DNA of 58,464 bases from CAYXFD01 sp964464175 (GTDB lineage: Bacteria; Cloacimonadota; Cloacimonadia; Cloacimonadales; JAJBBL01). The notes beneath the pieces are model-generated. The model made no database searches, was not told the origin of the DNA, and saw nothing but the letters and a program-made list of their open reading frames with translations. The position numbers and the translations under genes were made by a program. Shown in pieces: positions 25,333-35,542 of the stretch (its first letter is position 1; each line of letters starts with the position of its first letter). The stretch covers positions 1 to 58,464 of the forward strand of contig CAYXFD010000019.1 in the NCBI GenBank assembly GCA_964464175.1, given 5' to 3'.

Positions 25333-26874
25333 ATGAAGAATATTTCATTAGCACCGGACGGTACAGAATTTTTGCTGCCGACGGAAGAAGAGTCTCAAAA
25401 GGAAAGAGATATCCTGGAAAAGATTACCAGAGAACAGAAAGAACTTGGGAGAAAGATAGTAGCCGTTCAGGGTATGGGATTTGTAGGGTGTGTTATGGCA
25501 ACGGTGATTGCCGATGCCGAAGATGAGACAGGAAAACCATTATATTTTGTTCACGGGCAGCAGAGAGCTTCAGCCCGTTCTTACTGGAAAGTTCCGATAA
25601 TAAATACGGGGAACTCACCGGTAAAATCATCCGATGCTGAAGTACCGGAAATATTCAAAAGAACTGTATCAGAAAAGAAGACTTTCAGAGCCACCTGGCT
25701 CAATTATGCCTTTGAAGTTGCTGACATTGTGGTTGTTGATATTCAGCTGGATGCGACTAAACCTGCTTTTGGAGAAGCTGAACGGGGTTATTGTGACCTC
25801 TCGGCTTTTCGGGATGGGATGAGGACGCTTGGTAAACATATCCAGCCTGAATGTATGATCTTGGTTGAGACTACAGTTCCTCCCGGTACCTGTGAAAGAG
25901 TCGTTAAACCGATAATTGAAGAGGAATTTATCAAGAGAGGAATCGATGTCAAAGAGTATCCCCCTCTCGTAGCTCATTCTTACGAAAGAGTCATGCCCGG
26001 AGCTAATTATGTGAAATCGATCCGTGACTTCTGGAGAGTCTATTCCGGGGTAAATGATAAGAGCAAAGCCATGGCTAAAGAATTCTTAACTGATGTTTTG
26101 GATACAGACAATTATCCTCTTACCGAATTGGAGAATACTAATGCCTCTGAGATGTCCAAGGTTATGGAGAATTCTTACAGAGCGACCAATATTGCCCTAA
26201 CTTTGGAATGGGCGAAATTCGCCGAAAAGGTAGGGGTTGATGTTTTCAAAGTCAGAGAAGCGATCAGGAAGAGAAAGGGGACACATGATAATCTTTTGCG
26301 TCCGAGTCTTGGCGTTGGAGGCTATTGTCTGACAAAAGATCCCGTCTTAGCCAACTGGTCGATGGGGGCGATTTTTAATATACCAGGCTCGTTGGAGATG
26401 GCAATAAATTCGGTTAATATAAACGATACCATGCCATTGCATACGATAGAATTGATCAAAGAAGAGTTTCCTGTTTTGGAGGATGTAGTGGTAGCCGTTC
26501 TAGGGGTTTCTTATCTTGAAGAACTCGGTGATACCCGGCACTCTCCTTCTGAGACTCTGGTCCGTATTCTCAATGAATCTTGGGTTATAGTACGTGTTCA
26601 CGATCCTTATGTAGATTATTGGGCTGAGATGGAAAATATACCGGTATTAAGTGACCGGAGTAAAACTATTCAGGATGCCGATGTCATAATTTATGCAGTG
26701 GGACACGAAGAGTACAGGAATTATGAACCGGAAGAAATAATCAGGCAATCCGGCAAGAATTCGTTAATCATAGATTGTTCTAACTTTCTGACCGATGAGA
26801 AGATAGAGAAATATTTACGTTTAGGATGCAAGGTCAAAGGAGTAGGGAAGGGACATATAAAGAATCTCAAATAG
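25333..26874 (+). CDS. Nucleotide-sugar dehydrogenase (UDP-Glc/GDP-Man DH family)
   Basis: 513 residues, longer than the usual ~430. About 38 charged residues precede the NAD-binding motif AVQGMGFVGCVMA. LVETTVPPGTCERVV, ENSYRATNIALTLEWAKF and the catalytic GVGGYCLTKDP (Cys332) mark the family, and a C-terminal UDP-binding domain has AVLGVSYLEELGDTRHSPS. It oxidises a sugar-nucleotide C-6 alcohol to the uronic acid; whether Glc, GlcNAc or ManNAc cannot be said. AAGGAAGG at 25319-25326 supports the ATG. Two hairpins follow the stop. It is separate from the polysaccharide operon but may feed it. Confidence 0.85.
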   Translation: MKNISLAPDGTEFLLPTEEESQKERDILEKITREQKELGRKIVAVQGMGFVGCVMATVIADAEDETGKPLYFVHGQQRASARSYWKVPIINTGNSPVKSSDAEVPEIFKRTVSEKKTFRATWLNYAFEVADIVVVDIQLDATKPAFGEAERGYCDLSAFRDGMRTLGKHIQPECMILVETTVPPGTCERVVKPIIEEEFIKRGIDVKEYPPLVAHSYERVMPGANYVKSIRDFWRVYSGVNDKSKAMAKEFLTDVLDTDNYPLTELENTNASEMSKVMENSYRATNIALTLEWAKFAEKVGVDVFKVREAIRKRKGTHDNLLRPSLGVGGYCLTKDPVLANWSMGAIFNIPGSLEMAINSVNINDTMPLHTIELIKEEFPVLEDVVVAVLGVSYLEELGDTRHSPSETLVRILNESWVIVRVHDPYVDYWAEMENIPVLSDRSKTIQDADVIIYAVGHEEYRNYEPEEIIRQSGKNSLIIDCSNFLTDEKIEKYLRLGCKVKGVGKGHIKNLK

Positions 26875-26937
26875 AAGAGGCTTTTCAGGGTCTCTGAAAA
26901 GACTGGTTACTAACAAGAGAATTGGGTTAAATAAACG

Positions 26938-26975
26938 TAGAAAAGGACAGCCAACGGCTGTCCTTTTCTATTTTA
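26938..26975 (+). terminator. Rho-independent terminator
   Basis: An 11-bp perfect stem, AAAGGACAGCC (26941-26951) with GGCTGTCCTTT (26955-26965), has a 3-base loop and is followed by TCTATTTTAT. The stem can be extended by TAG/CTA with one bulged T. It ends the nucleotide-sugar dehydrogenase unit. A second hairpin, CTTTTCAG/CTGAAAAG at 26881-26901, lies just before it without a T-run. Confidence 0.82.
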
Positions 26976-27203
26976 TCAGATATTTAAAGGTTAGGCAGAT
27001 AAAGGTTATAACTCTGTTCTTTTGCTAACCCCTGTAACCTCTTAGTAATTAAGCAATTAGAAATTAAAAGCAAAAAAAACACACAGATATCTAATTACCT
27101 TTTGACAGGAAAGGTGAGTTCTTATAACTTGTATGTGATTTTACGGGTAGTAAAACTTATTCAATGCGTAAATTAAGCCTTAACAGAAAGATAGGAACAA
27201 GAA
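26976..27203. other. Remainder of the 329-base intergenic region before dnaE
   Basis: The full gap is 26875-27203; it begins with two hairpins, the second a strong terminator. From 26976 to 27100 I see only AT-rich DNA with no gene. The dnaE promoter candidate follows at 27102-27128. Confidence 0.4.
27102..27128 (+). promoter_or_regulatory. Probable sigma-70-type promoter of dnaE
   Basis: A perfect TTGACA at 27102-27107 is followed after 15 bases by TATAAC at 27123-27128. The spacer is two bases short of optimal. A start near 27135 would give a ~70-base leader before the dnaE ATG. Confidence 0.5.
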
Positions 27204-30200
27204 ATGGGATTTGTACATTTACATAACCACACACAATACAGTGCCTTGGATGGTGCCTGCCGTACCGATAAAATGATCGACCTGGCTAAGAAATACGGAA
27301 TGCCGGCAGTAGCCATGACTGACCACGGCACGATGTCGGGAGCGATAGATTTTTACAATACTGCTGAGAAGAAAGGGATAAAACCAATAATTGGTATAGA
27401 AGCTTATGTCATCAACGGAGAACTCGACAGCCCTAACAAAAAAGCCGAGAAAAGGCATCATCTCATTCTGCTGGTGCAGAATAGTATAGGTTATCAGAAC
27501 CTAATCAAACTTTCATCGATATCATATCTCGAAGGTTTTTATTACAAACCCCGTATGAGTAAAACGCTGCTCAAAAGATATTCGGAAGGATTGATCTGTC
27601 TCTCTGCCTGTATCAAGGGAGAAATTCCTTCGCTGATAATAGAAAACAGACTTCATGAAGCCGAAGAGGCGATCAGTTTTTATAAAGATATTTTTCCCGG
27701 CAGATTCTATCTGGAATTAATGAACCATGGCTTAGAAGAAGAAAAAACTGCAATACCCGAGCTGATCAGATTAGCCAAAAGGACGGAAACTCCGTTGGTA
27801 ATAACGAATGACTGTCATTATTTACACAAAGAAGATGCTGAAGCCCATGATATCCTGCTCTGTATTCAGACCGGAAAGACTCATAAAGAGATCAACCGGA
27901 TGAGATATGAAACCGATCAGTTATACTTTAAGACAGAAAACGAAATGCGGGAGCTTTTTCCCGATCTGCCGGAAGCTTATGAGAATACACTGAGGATTAC
28001 CGAACAGATTGATTTCAAGTTCAATTACCAGTCATTTCTGATTCCTAAAAGTAATCTTCCGGAGAGTTTTAGCAGTGAAAGAGAGTATTTGCAGAAATTA
28101 TGCTATGATGCGGCAAAACAGAAATATCCTGAAATTATGGCAGAACTCTCTACAGAAGAGAATTTTTCTGAGAAAAATCAAGAGGATGTAATTCCGCTTT
28201 CAGTTGAAGAAAAAGAAGGCCGGGGATTAACAAAAGAAAATCTCAAAGAAAAGGAAAGGAACCGAGGAAGGGAGATCAAAGAGCGGATAGACTATGAGTT
28301 GAAGGTAATAAACTCCATGGGTTATGAAAACTACTTTCTGGTAGTGAAAGACTTAGTTGATGCTGCCAGAAATCTTGATATTCCCGTCGGACCGGGGAGA
28401 GGTTCTGCTGCAGGTAGTATTGTCTCCTACCTTCTTGGAATAACCCAAATCGAACCTTTACAGCATAATCTCTTTTTCGAAAGATTTCTCAATCCTGACC
28501 GTATTGAAATGCCTGATATTGATATTGACTTTTGTGCCGAAGGAAGAAACCAGGTTATCGACTACGTGGTTAATAAATACGGGAGAAAGAGTGTCTCCCA
28601 AATTATCACTTTCAATACTTTAGCTGCGAAATCTGTTATCAAGGACGTTGCCAGAGTTCTGGAAGTTACTGCTGTCGAAGCAAATAAGATAACTAAACTG
28701 ATGCCCAATGTTCCGAAAATTACTTTAGAAAAATGTCTTGAGGAATACCCGGAGTTTAGAGAATTAATGAATACCAATCCTCTCTACTCGACGATCCTCA
28801 AATACGGCTGTGTTCTTGAAGGTTTGATTCGCCAGCACGGAATACATGCTGCCGGAGTCGTTATCGGACCGGATGATCTTTCCAACTATGTTCCCCTGGC
28901 GGTAAGCAACCAAAAGGGGGGACCACCGGCTGTTCTTGTTCAGTATGAAGGTAAGTGGCTGACTTTCCTGAAGATGATGAAGATGGATATTCTGGGCTTG
29001 AAGACCCTGACCATTATCAAGAGAACAATAGAGCTGATCAAAGAATCACAAAATACCGAGATAGATATTGATAAGATTGATCTGAACGATCCGGAAACAT
29101 ATAAGCTGTTTGCCGAAGGGCAGACCGACGGGATCTTTCAGTTCGAATCATCCGGGATGAAAAAGTATCTGAAGGAGTTATGCCCGAATACTTTTTCTGA
29201 TCTTGTTGCCATGGTAGCTCTTTACCGACCGGGACCGATGCAATATATCGATTCCTATATCAGACGGAAAAAGGGTTTGGACAAAGTTGAGTATGATCAC
29301 CCCTTAGCGGAAAATGCTCTTAGAGAGACTTACGGAGTTATTATCTATCAGGAGCAGGTGATGCAGATATCGCGGGAAATGGCTGGTTTTTCCGGAGGAG
29401 AGGCAGATACTTTAAGGAAAGCGATGGGAAAAAAAGATCAGAAGGTAATGAACAAATTGAAACCGAAATTCTTTTCCGGAGCAAAGAACAACGGTGTACC
29501 GGAAGATACGATCACGAGGATCTGGGATAAGTGGTTGGAATTTGCAAAATATGCCTTCAATAAGAGTCATTCCGTAAGTTATGCCTATGTAGCTTTCCAA
29601 ACTGCATATTTAAAAAGCCACTATCCGGTAGAATTTATGACAGCAATTCTCTCCCTGGAAAATGATCCCGCGAAAATTCCCTATTTTCTCGAAGAGTGTA
29701 AAAATATGGGAATTGAAGTCATTCCGCCTAATATCAATCTCTGTCTGAAAGATTTTGCCGTCCGGGATAAGAAAATTCTCTTTGGTCTCCGGGCAATAAA
29801 AAATGTTGGAGAAGTTGCTATCCTAAAACTTATTGCAGAGAGGGAAGAAAACGGTTCCTTTCAGGATCTATTTGAGTTCTGCTCCAGAATAGATTTAAGT
29901 TCGGTAAACAGGGCTGTTCTGGAGAGTTTGATCTACGCCGGAGCTCTTGACGAACTGGAAGGAAACAGAGCGGAAAAGATAGCGGGACTTGACTGTGCCA
30001 TAGAATTCGGATATAATACAAGTAGTGACCGGAAAAGAGGCCAACAAACTCTCTTCACATTTCTGGAGGAGGAAGAGAACGAGAATGAAATACCTAACGG
30101 CTCTAAACCTATGCTTCCCAGGATGCCGGAATGGTCTCTGACAGAGAAATTAGAAAAAGAAAAACAGGTTCTCGGATTCTATTTTTCAGGGCATCCACTC

Positions 30201-30818
30201 TTCAAATACAGAAGTGAAATCCAATATTTTACCAATATGAATACGAAGAGCTATTTACCGAAGAAAACAAATGACAAGAAGAGAAAGATTGCTATTGCTG
30301 GTATTGTGAGCGAAGTAATCAGAAAGAAAGATAGCAGAAGCCGGATTCCCTGTGTAATGCTCATGGAAGATCAATACGGTAGATTTGAAGTTGCCTTTTC
30401 GGCCAGGAACCTGGAAATGTTTGAGCCATATCTCAAAGAGGGTCAGATATACCTGATAATAGGTAAAACGAATGAGAGCAGTAGATATTCAAACGGTAAT
30501 TATGATAATTCACTGTTGCGTCTCTATCCCGATAAAATAATTCGTTTTGAGGAATTAGCCGAAAAATGCAAAGGGGAAATTACTATGGATGTGTCACACG
30601 ATTTACTCAACCAAACCGTGATAAAAAATATCGAAGATCTTGCCCGCGAAGCTCCGGGCAACTTTCAGTTGAATTTTAACATTAAAACCCCTAATTATGA
30701 CTATTTGCAGATAACTTTGCAAAAGTATCGCTTTTTTCCCAGTACGACATTTAACAACCTGCTCAATGAGTGCTTTGATAATGCCAAAGTTTTCGTTTCC
30801 GTTAACGATAGTCCTTAG
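27204..30818 (+). CDS. dnaE: DNA polymerase III alpha subunit
   Basis: 1204 residues, the replicative polymerase. The N-terminal PHP domain begins HLHNHTQYSALDGA and continues TDHGTMSGA. The palm carries GPGRGSAAGS and PDIDIDF (437-443), giving two catalytic Asp; the third is in MKMDILGLKTL near 595. Helix-hairpin-helix and OB-fold regions follow (KIAIAGIVSEV). A charged linker of about 45 residues (roughly 310-355, rich in E, K, N) is inserted before the thumb/palm, compared with a typical DnaE. AGGA precedes the ATG by 7 bases. Its last 38 bases overlap the start of the GWxTD gene, an unusual coupling for dnaE. Confidence 0.96.
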   Translation: MGFVHLHNHTQYSALDGACRTDKMIDLAKKYGMPAVAMTDHGTMSGAIDFYNTAEKKGIKPIIGIEAYVINGELDSPNKKAEKRHHLILLVQNSIGYQNLIKLSSISYLEGFYYKPRMSKTLLKRYSEGLICLSACIKGEIPSLIIENRLHEAEEAISFYKDIFPGRFYLELMNHGLEEEKTAIPELIRLAKRTETPLVITNDCHYLHKEDAEAHDILLCIQTGKTHKEINRMRYETDQLYFKTENEMRELFPDLPEAYENTLRITEQIDFKFNYQSFLIPKSNLPESFSSEREYLQKLCYDAAKQKYPEIMAELSTEENFSEKNQEDVIPLSVEEKEGRGLTKENLKEKERNRGREIKERIDYELKVINSMGYENYFLVVKDLVDAARNLDIPVGPGRGSAAGSIVSYLLGITQIEPLQHNLFFERFLNPDRIEMPDIDIDFCAEGRNQVIDYVVNKYGRKSVSQIITFNTLAAKSVIKDVARVLEVTAVEANKITKLMPNVPKITLEKCLEEYPEFRELMNTNPLYSTILKYGCVLEGLIRQHGIHAAGVVIGPDDLSNYVPLAVSNQKGGPPAVLVQYEGKWLTFLKMMKMDILGLKTLTIIKRTIELIKESQNTEIDIDKIDLNDPETYKLFAEGQTDGIFQFESSGMKKYLKELCPNTFSDLVAMVALYRPGPMQYIDSYIRRKKGLDKVEYDHPLAENALRETYGVIIYQEQVMQISREMAGFSGGEADTLRKAMGKKDQKVMNKLKPKFFSGAKNNGVPEDTITRIWDKWLEFAKYAFNKSHSVSYAYVAFQTAYLKSHYPVEFMTAILSLENDPAKIPYFLEECKNMGIEVIPPNINLCLKDFAVRDKKILFGLRAIKNVGEVAILKLIAEREENGSFQDLFEFCSRIDLSSVNRAVLESLIYAGALDELEGNRAEKIAGLDCAIEFGYNTSSDRKRGQQTLFTFLEEEENENEIPNGSKPMLPRMPEWSLTEKLEKEKQVLGFYFSGHPLFKYRSEIQYFTNMNTKSYLPKKTNDKKRKIAIAGIVSEVIRKKDSRSRIPCVMLMEDQYGRFEVAFSARNLEMFEPYLKEGQIYLIIGKTNESSRYSNGNYDNSLLRLYPDKIIRFEELAEKCKGEITMDVSHDLLNQTVIKNIEDLAREAPGNFQLNFNIKTPNYDYLQITLQKYRFFPSTTFNNLLNECFDNAKVFVSVNDSP

Positions 30819-31947
30819 CCTCCTGATAGGTTTTTCTCTGCTCTTCTCTTCAGCTCTTATGGGTATCGAGTTTATCAGTGAAAGCATCAATGATGAAGCT
30901 AAGAATCTTGTTCTTATTCCTTATAGTGATCTGTTTTTTCAGCTTGTTCAAGAGGAGCGAATCTACCGCAACAAGATAGAGATAGCCATTTATATCGATA
31001 ACGAAGAGATAGTTTTCCATGAGCAATTTGATCTTTCTTTTTCAGTGGAAGGCTCCCTTTTTGATGATCTGCCGCTGGTTAAATTCAATCGTGAATACTA
31101 TCCTCTCAGTTTCGAAACGGAGCTAGAAGAAGGTTCATATATGCTGCATATCGGGATTACCGGTAATTCGACCTCTAAGAAAAGGGAATACCGGGAAGAA
31201 TTCTCCTTTCCGGGGAGGCAGAAAGAGATTGGTTACCTTTTTCTGACCGCTGAGCTTGGCGGCTTTCTTTTTGTCCTCAGAGATCAGCGTTATCTCTACT
31301 ATCAATATGACTCTCTTCAGGCGATACAGACTCTTGCTTTTCAACCTGATTCCACTTTTATTGTAATTGATCATGACGGAGAAGTTGAATCTTTCACTCC
31401 TGAAGAGTTAGATGAAATCTCTTCCTGTTTAGATGGAATAGATGCCTTTAATCTGAGACTGGAATACTATTACGAGGATACCAAATATATTAGCTCGCCG
31501 ATCTATCCTAATCCGGCATATTTTTTCCAAAACAGATACAGTCCCCAAGAACAGCTGGCACAACTCCGTTATATTGTGAATCAAAATGAGTATAATTATC
31601 TAAAATCCTTGTCCGAAAGCGAACTCCAGCAGGGTATTAACGAGTACTGGCTTAGTAAAGACCCTGATCCTTACACTTTGGACAATATCTATCAGGAAAC
31701 ATTCTATCAACGCATTCGTTACGTTAACAACAACTACCGGTTCAGAGATTTCACTCCCGGCTGGCGGACAGATATGGGAAGAATTTACATAATCTATGGA
31801 GAACCCGACCATATTGTTAATGATGTTTTTCCCATCGGAAAGCCGCCGAGTATTACCTGGCACTACTACAGCCTGAATAAGGTATTTGTATTCTATGATC
31901 TAAGAGGTTACGGACATTATGAACTTAAGAATAGGTGGATGGATTAG
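30781..31947 (+). CDS. GWxTD-domain exported protein 1
   Basis: 388 residues. A signal peptide (FPLTIVLSLLIGFSLLFSSALM) is followed by beta-rich sequence and a C-terminal GWxTD domain whose core is FTPGWRTDMGRIYIIYGEP near residue 327. The domain is named for this motif and its function is not known; I associate it with FCB bacteria. An in-frame ATG 15 bases upstream (30766) is also possible; neither has a clear ribosome-binding site, and translation may be coupled to dnaE, which it overlaps. Its 3' end overlaps the second GWxTD gene by 29 bases. Confidence 0.83.
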   Translation: MPKFSFPLTIVLSLLIGFSLLFSSALMGIEFISESINDEAKNLVLIPYSDLFFQLVQEERIYRNKIEIAIYIDNEEIVFHEQFDLSFSVEGSLFDDLPLVKFNREYYPLSFETELEEGSYMLHIGITGNSTSKKREYREEFSFPGRQKEIGYLFLTAELGGFLFVLRDQRYLYYQYDSLQAIQTLAFQPDSTFIVIDHDGEVESFTPEELDEISSCLDGIDAFNLRLEYYYEDTKYISSPIYPNPAYFFQNRYSPQEQLAQLRYIVNQNEYNYLKSLSESELQQGINEYWLSKDPDPYTLDNIYQETFYQRIRYVNNNYRFRDFTPGWRTDMGRIYIIYGEPDHIVNDVFPIGKPPSITWHYYSLNKVFVFYDLRGYGHYELKNRWMD

Positions 31948-33286
31948 ATTCTTTATGGTGGGCCTGACCCTGTTAGCCCCGATATATTTAAGTGCTCAGC
32001 AGATTGAGATGCATATTGAGCAAAACAGATTTCTTGATAACGAAGGGAATACGGTGTATCATTTTAATTATAAAATCCCCAATGATCAATTAGCTTTTGT
32101 CCAATTTGAAGAAGGTTTTTTAGCAACGGTTGAAGTGGTCATCAGCGTTGAAGACGAAGAAGGAGAATTAACAGTAATCAATACATTTCCGCATTACATT
32201 GGGGTCAGAGATAAAGATACAGCTCTTTCCCGAACATACCAATATCTCGATAAGATCGAACTTACCCTTTCACAGGCCCAAAGTGGATTAAAACTACATC
32301 TCAATTTCCAGGACAAAACTTCCGGAAATGAATATACTTGGACTAATGTTTTAGAGAATCTGGATTCTGATTCTTTACTTAGTGATTTGGAATTCTCACA
32401 CAGAATTGTTAAAGAAGAAGAAATTCCCCCCGGTTTTGAAAAATTTCGCCGTGGAGATTATCAATTCTATGTTGATCCGGCTCATATCTATGAAAGATCT
32501 CTGAATGACACCCTCTTCCTCTACTACGAAATCCAGAATATCTATCCTGCTGTAGATGAAAATACGTACATTACTGAGAAGATAACAGTTTTCAATGAAC
32601 AGTATTCAGCAACAAAATCAACCAATATTAGAGGAGAGACGACCTTTCTTGATATGATCCATCGAATTCCGGTAGATACCTTAGAAACCGGATATTATCA
32701 AATTGAAGTAGAAGTTCAGGACAGAGTTACAAACAGAATCGATTCTATTGCTGACTATTTTGTTGTTTCAGAGAGATTTTTCTCCACCCAGAGTTTGTTT
32801 GCAGATCCGGAGAAGGAGTATTATTTACTCCGTTATTTTCTCCCCTCCTCTCGTATGAGAAGTTGGGAAAGCCTCAATAATGAAGGTAAAAGGCATTTTG
32901 TTGACCGCTTTTGGACTCTAAATGATCCTAACCCGCTCTCCGGAAGCAATGATTTTTTAGAGACCGTTAGAGAAAGAATTCAATATGCCAATCAGCACTT
33001 TACTCATTTCAAAGAAGGGTGGGAAACAGATATGGGGCGGATCTATATCCGGCATGGCGAACCTTCAGAAATTGAAAGAAACATAACGGACACGGACACG
33101 AAATTAACCAGAAAGGAATATCAAATTTGGAAATACCGGGATTTGAATACGGTCTATCTCTTTATTGATATCCAGGGTCATGGAAATTTCCGTCTTATCT
33201 ACAGTAGAAATGATGATATGGAGCATACTGCGAGTAACTGGGATAGACATCTTGGAGAGGATTTTGATATGAGTAAACTGGAATAA
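31919..33286 (+). CDS. GWxTD-domain exported protein 2
   Basis: 455 residues. A signal peptide runs to about residue 25 (FFMVGLTLLAPIYLSAQQ). A middle region of beta-sandwich type (YYEIQNIYPAV..., TGYYQIEVEVQD) precedes the C-terminal GWxTD domain, where FKEGWETDMGRIYIRHGEP lies near residue 365. It is paralogous to the gene it overlaps: both have a W..L....FVDRFW or similar helix before the motif. The function is unknown; export and the TonB-related genes downstream suggest an envelope role. No gene follows for 447 bases. Confidence 0.83.
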   Translation: MNLRIGGWIRFFMVGLTLLAPIYLSAQQIEMHIEQNRFLDNEGNTVYHFNYKIPNDQLAFVQFEEGFLATVEVVISVEDEEGELTVINTFPHYIGVRDKDTALSRTYQYLDKIELTLSQAQSGLKLHLNFQDKTSGNEYTWTNVLENLDSDSLLSDLEFSHRIVKEEEIPPGFEKFRRGDYQFYVDPAHIYERSLNDTLFLYYEIQNIYPAVDENTYITEKITVFNEQYSATKSTNIRGETTFLDMIHRIPVDTLETGYYQIEVEVQDRVTNRIDSIADYFVVSERFFSTQSLFADPEKEYYLLRYFLPSSRMRSWESLNNEGKRHFVDRFWTLNDPNPLSGSNDFLETVRERIQYANQHFTHFKEGWETDMGRIYIRHGEPSEIERNITDTDTKLTRKEYQIWKYRDLNTVYLFIDIQGHGNFRLIYSRNDDMEHTASNWDRHLGEDFDMSKLE

Positions 33287-33733
33287 GATCAATTAGGCCG
33301 AAAGGAACGGAATCTACTACGAATACCAGGACTTGCAATTAAATCCTGCATCTGTAATGAACAGACCGATGATATCAACAGCTCGAAATAGATAGAAATA
33401 TTATTAATCATTTGTTGAGGTATGTTTCTCAGACTTTCCTATCTCGTTAAGAAAGGAAAAGCAGAGCAGAGGAAGCTAAAGCTCAATTTATCAACATCCC
33501 AGGTAGTTTTTTAAGATTGAGGACAAACTTAAAAGGATTGAAGGAAACACCAGGTTGAAACAATGAGATTCTGTTGTTATAAGTAGATATGGGGTTGAAA
33601 GAGTTTTTTGTTTACAAGAAAAAGGTTGGAGAATTAATGACAATAAGTGATGGTATAACAAGAAACTGGTCATTAACAGGAAACAGAACGGATAATGAAT
33701 AACCCGAATGGAGTTAAAATCTGGGAGGAATAG
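33287..33733. other. 447-base intergenic region
   Basis: I see no gene. An 8-base inverted repeat, TTAATGAC (33634-33641) and GTCATTAA (33669-33676), encloses TGGTATAAC, which could serve as a -10 region; a regulatory role is possible but unproven. A strong GGGAGGA lies just before the next gene. Confidence 0.4.
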
Positions 33734-35335
33734 ATGAGGATTAGAATATCAATAATAAGCATAACATTGCTGTTAATAACAACTTCGATGTTAACTGCAA
33801 CAGTCCAGAAGATTGCTGTACTCGATTTTGAACCGCAGGAGAGAGCAGTGCGGACAACCGCAAGTCAGATGCTTCATCCAAGAAGGGGAGATTTTACTAC
33901 TCTTTTGGATGAACATCCCCAGTTTGAACTGATAGATCTCAAGGCAGCGAATAAAGCAGTTTCAGATCTTAATCTATCGAGTATCAGGAACATCTCCAGC
34001 AGTCAGGCAGTGGAAATAGGCAACAGCCTGGAAGCTGATATAGTGATTTGGGGAACTGTTTCTGATGTTTCAGATACAGAAGTTGCGGTACTTGCTAATG
34101 TAATGAACGTGAGATCGGGAACGGTCAATCAACTCAGGTTCAATTTACGCAAGCGAACTGATGACAGACAGCAAGGGCTGAAAGTGGAATTGATTGATAA
34201 GATTTCGGAAATGGCTGGAGGAGAGATTGACAGATTGTTCAGTATAGGAGAACAACAATTAACTGCCCGGAACTATACAGGAGCACGTGACACATTCGAA
34301 CGCATTGTTAATATCGATCCTCAACATCTCGATGCCTATTTTTATCTGGGATATATAAAATACATGCTGAATGATTACGAAATGTCGGAGGATTACTATT
34401 TACGGGCTTTAGAGATAGACCCTGATAATGAAAGAGTATTGAATAATTTGGCTGAAACCCAGCGTCTCGGTGGGAAACAAGAAGAAGCAATTGCTACTCT
34501 GAGGCAGTTAGCTGGAATTAATGACGATGAGATGATCTGGTTTAGAATTGGAAACATCTATTCAGACCTGAATTATCTTTATGAGGCTATTGAAGCTCTC
34601 GAAAAGTCATTGGAGATCAATCCGGAATTCGAGAGAGCCCATTACCGCCTCGGGATCTTACACTTCGATAACAATCACTACAGAGAAGCGATCCCTCATC
34701 TGGAATTCATTTCTGAGTTTAATCCTGAAGACGATCTTATCAATAAGAGATTAACTACAGCCTATTTACGAACGGATCAGCTTGATCAGGCAATTATCAA
34801 ATACCAAAATCAGATAGAAAGAGATCCTCAGAACACTACTGCCTATCTTAATTTGTCCGGAGCGTACAGAACCTTAGAGCGTAATCAGGAAGCGTTGAAT
34901 ACCCTGAATAAACTCTTAGAGATAGAGAAAGATAATCCGACCGTTTATATCAGACTTGCTGATGCTAAATTAGCGCTGAACAGGCTGTCTGAAGCAGAAA
35001 ACGATGCGAATAAAGCGATTACCCTTGATCAGGATATGTATGAATCCTATATGATCCTTTCTCAGATCTATCAAGTCAGAGGCTACGAAGAATATGAGAA
35101 GTTTATCAGATTAGAAGAAGAGGCGAGAGGTGCTTACGGCAGCGAAGCAGATAGACTGGTCAGTGAGCGAGACAGAGCGAAGAATAGAGCTAATGATTTG
35201 TTTACCAGAGCAAATCAATATTTGGATACAGCTTCAACTAAAACAGCAGAACCTTCAATAAACAGAGACATAACATCCCGGAAACAGCTGCTAAACCAGT
35301 TAATTGAGGAGACAAAGAGAACCTTCTTTGATTAA
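33734..35335 (+). CDS. Periplasmic CsgG-like/TPR repeat protein
   Basis: 533 residues. A signal peptide (ISIISITLLLITTSMLTA) is followed by a ~120-residue domain with IAVLDFEPQE and EADIVIWGTVSDV, the pattern of the CsgG/PenI-associated nucleotide-like fold. From ~155 about nine TPR motifs follow (e.g. LDAYFYLGYIKYMLNDYEMSEDYY, AHYRLGILHFDNNHYREAIPHL). The tail after ~455 is charged and helical. It probably acts as an envelope scaffold. GGGAGGA at 33722-33728 supports the ATG. A weak terminator lies between it and exbB. Confidence 0.82.
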   Translation: MRIRISIISITLLLITTSMLTATVQKIAVLDFEPQERAVRTTASQMLHPRRGDFTTLLDEHPQFELIDLKAANKAVSDLNLSSIRNISSSQAVEIGNSLEADIVIWGTVSDVSDTEVAVLANVMNVRSGTVNQLRFNLRKRTDDRQQGLKVELIDKISEMAGGEIDRLFSIGEQQLTARNYTGARDTFERIVNIDPQHLDAYFYLGYIKYMLNDYEMSEDYYLRALEIDPDNERVLNNLAETQRLGGKQEEAIATLRQLAGINDDEMIWFRIGNIYSDLNYLYEAIEALEKSLEINPEFERAHYRLGILHFDNNHYREAIPHLEFISEFNPEDDLINKRLTTAYLRTDQLDQAIIKYQNQIERDPQNTTAYLNLSGAYRTLERNQEALNTLNKLLEIEKDNPTVYIRLADAKLALNRLSEAENDANKAITLDQDMYESYMILSQIYQVRGYEEYEKFIRLEEEARGAYGSEADRLVSERDRAKNRANDLFTRANQYLDTASTKTAEPSINRDITSRKQLLNQLIEETKRTFFD

Positions 35336-35382
35336 AAGAACTAACTGACCAGAGAAAGAAGAGCTATTCTTATACCCGAGAT

Positions 35383-35400
35383 GAGGAAAGCTCCTCTTTT
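35383..35400 (+). terminator. Possible weak terminator
   Basis: GAGGA (35383-35387) pairs with TCCTC (35392-35396) across a 4-base loop, followed by TTTT. The stem is only 5 bp, so termination would be partial at best. Confidence 0.4.
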
Positions 35401-35542
35401 AGGATTTGTGGATCATGCCGTTCTGATTAAGCTGTATGAAACAGGTACCCTTTGCTGTCTCTGAAAGGAGTAAGTTTGTTAACAAATTCAAGAAGACTAA
35501 ATACAAGATGAATATGAATAGAATTTCATGTCCGGAGGGAAT

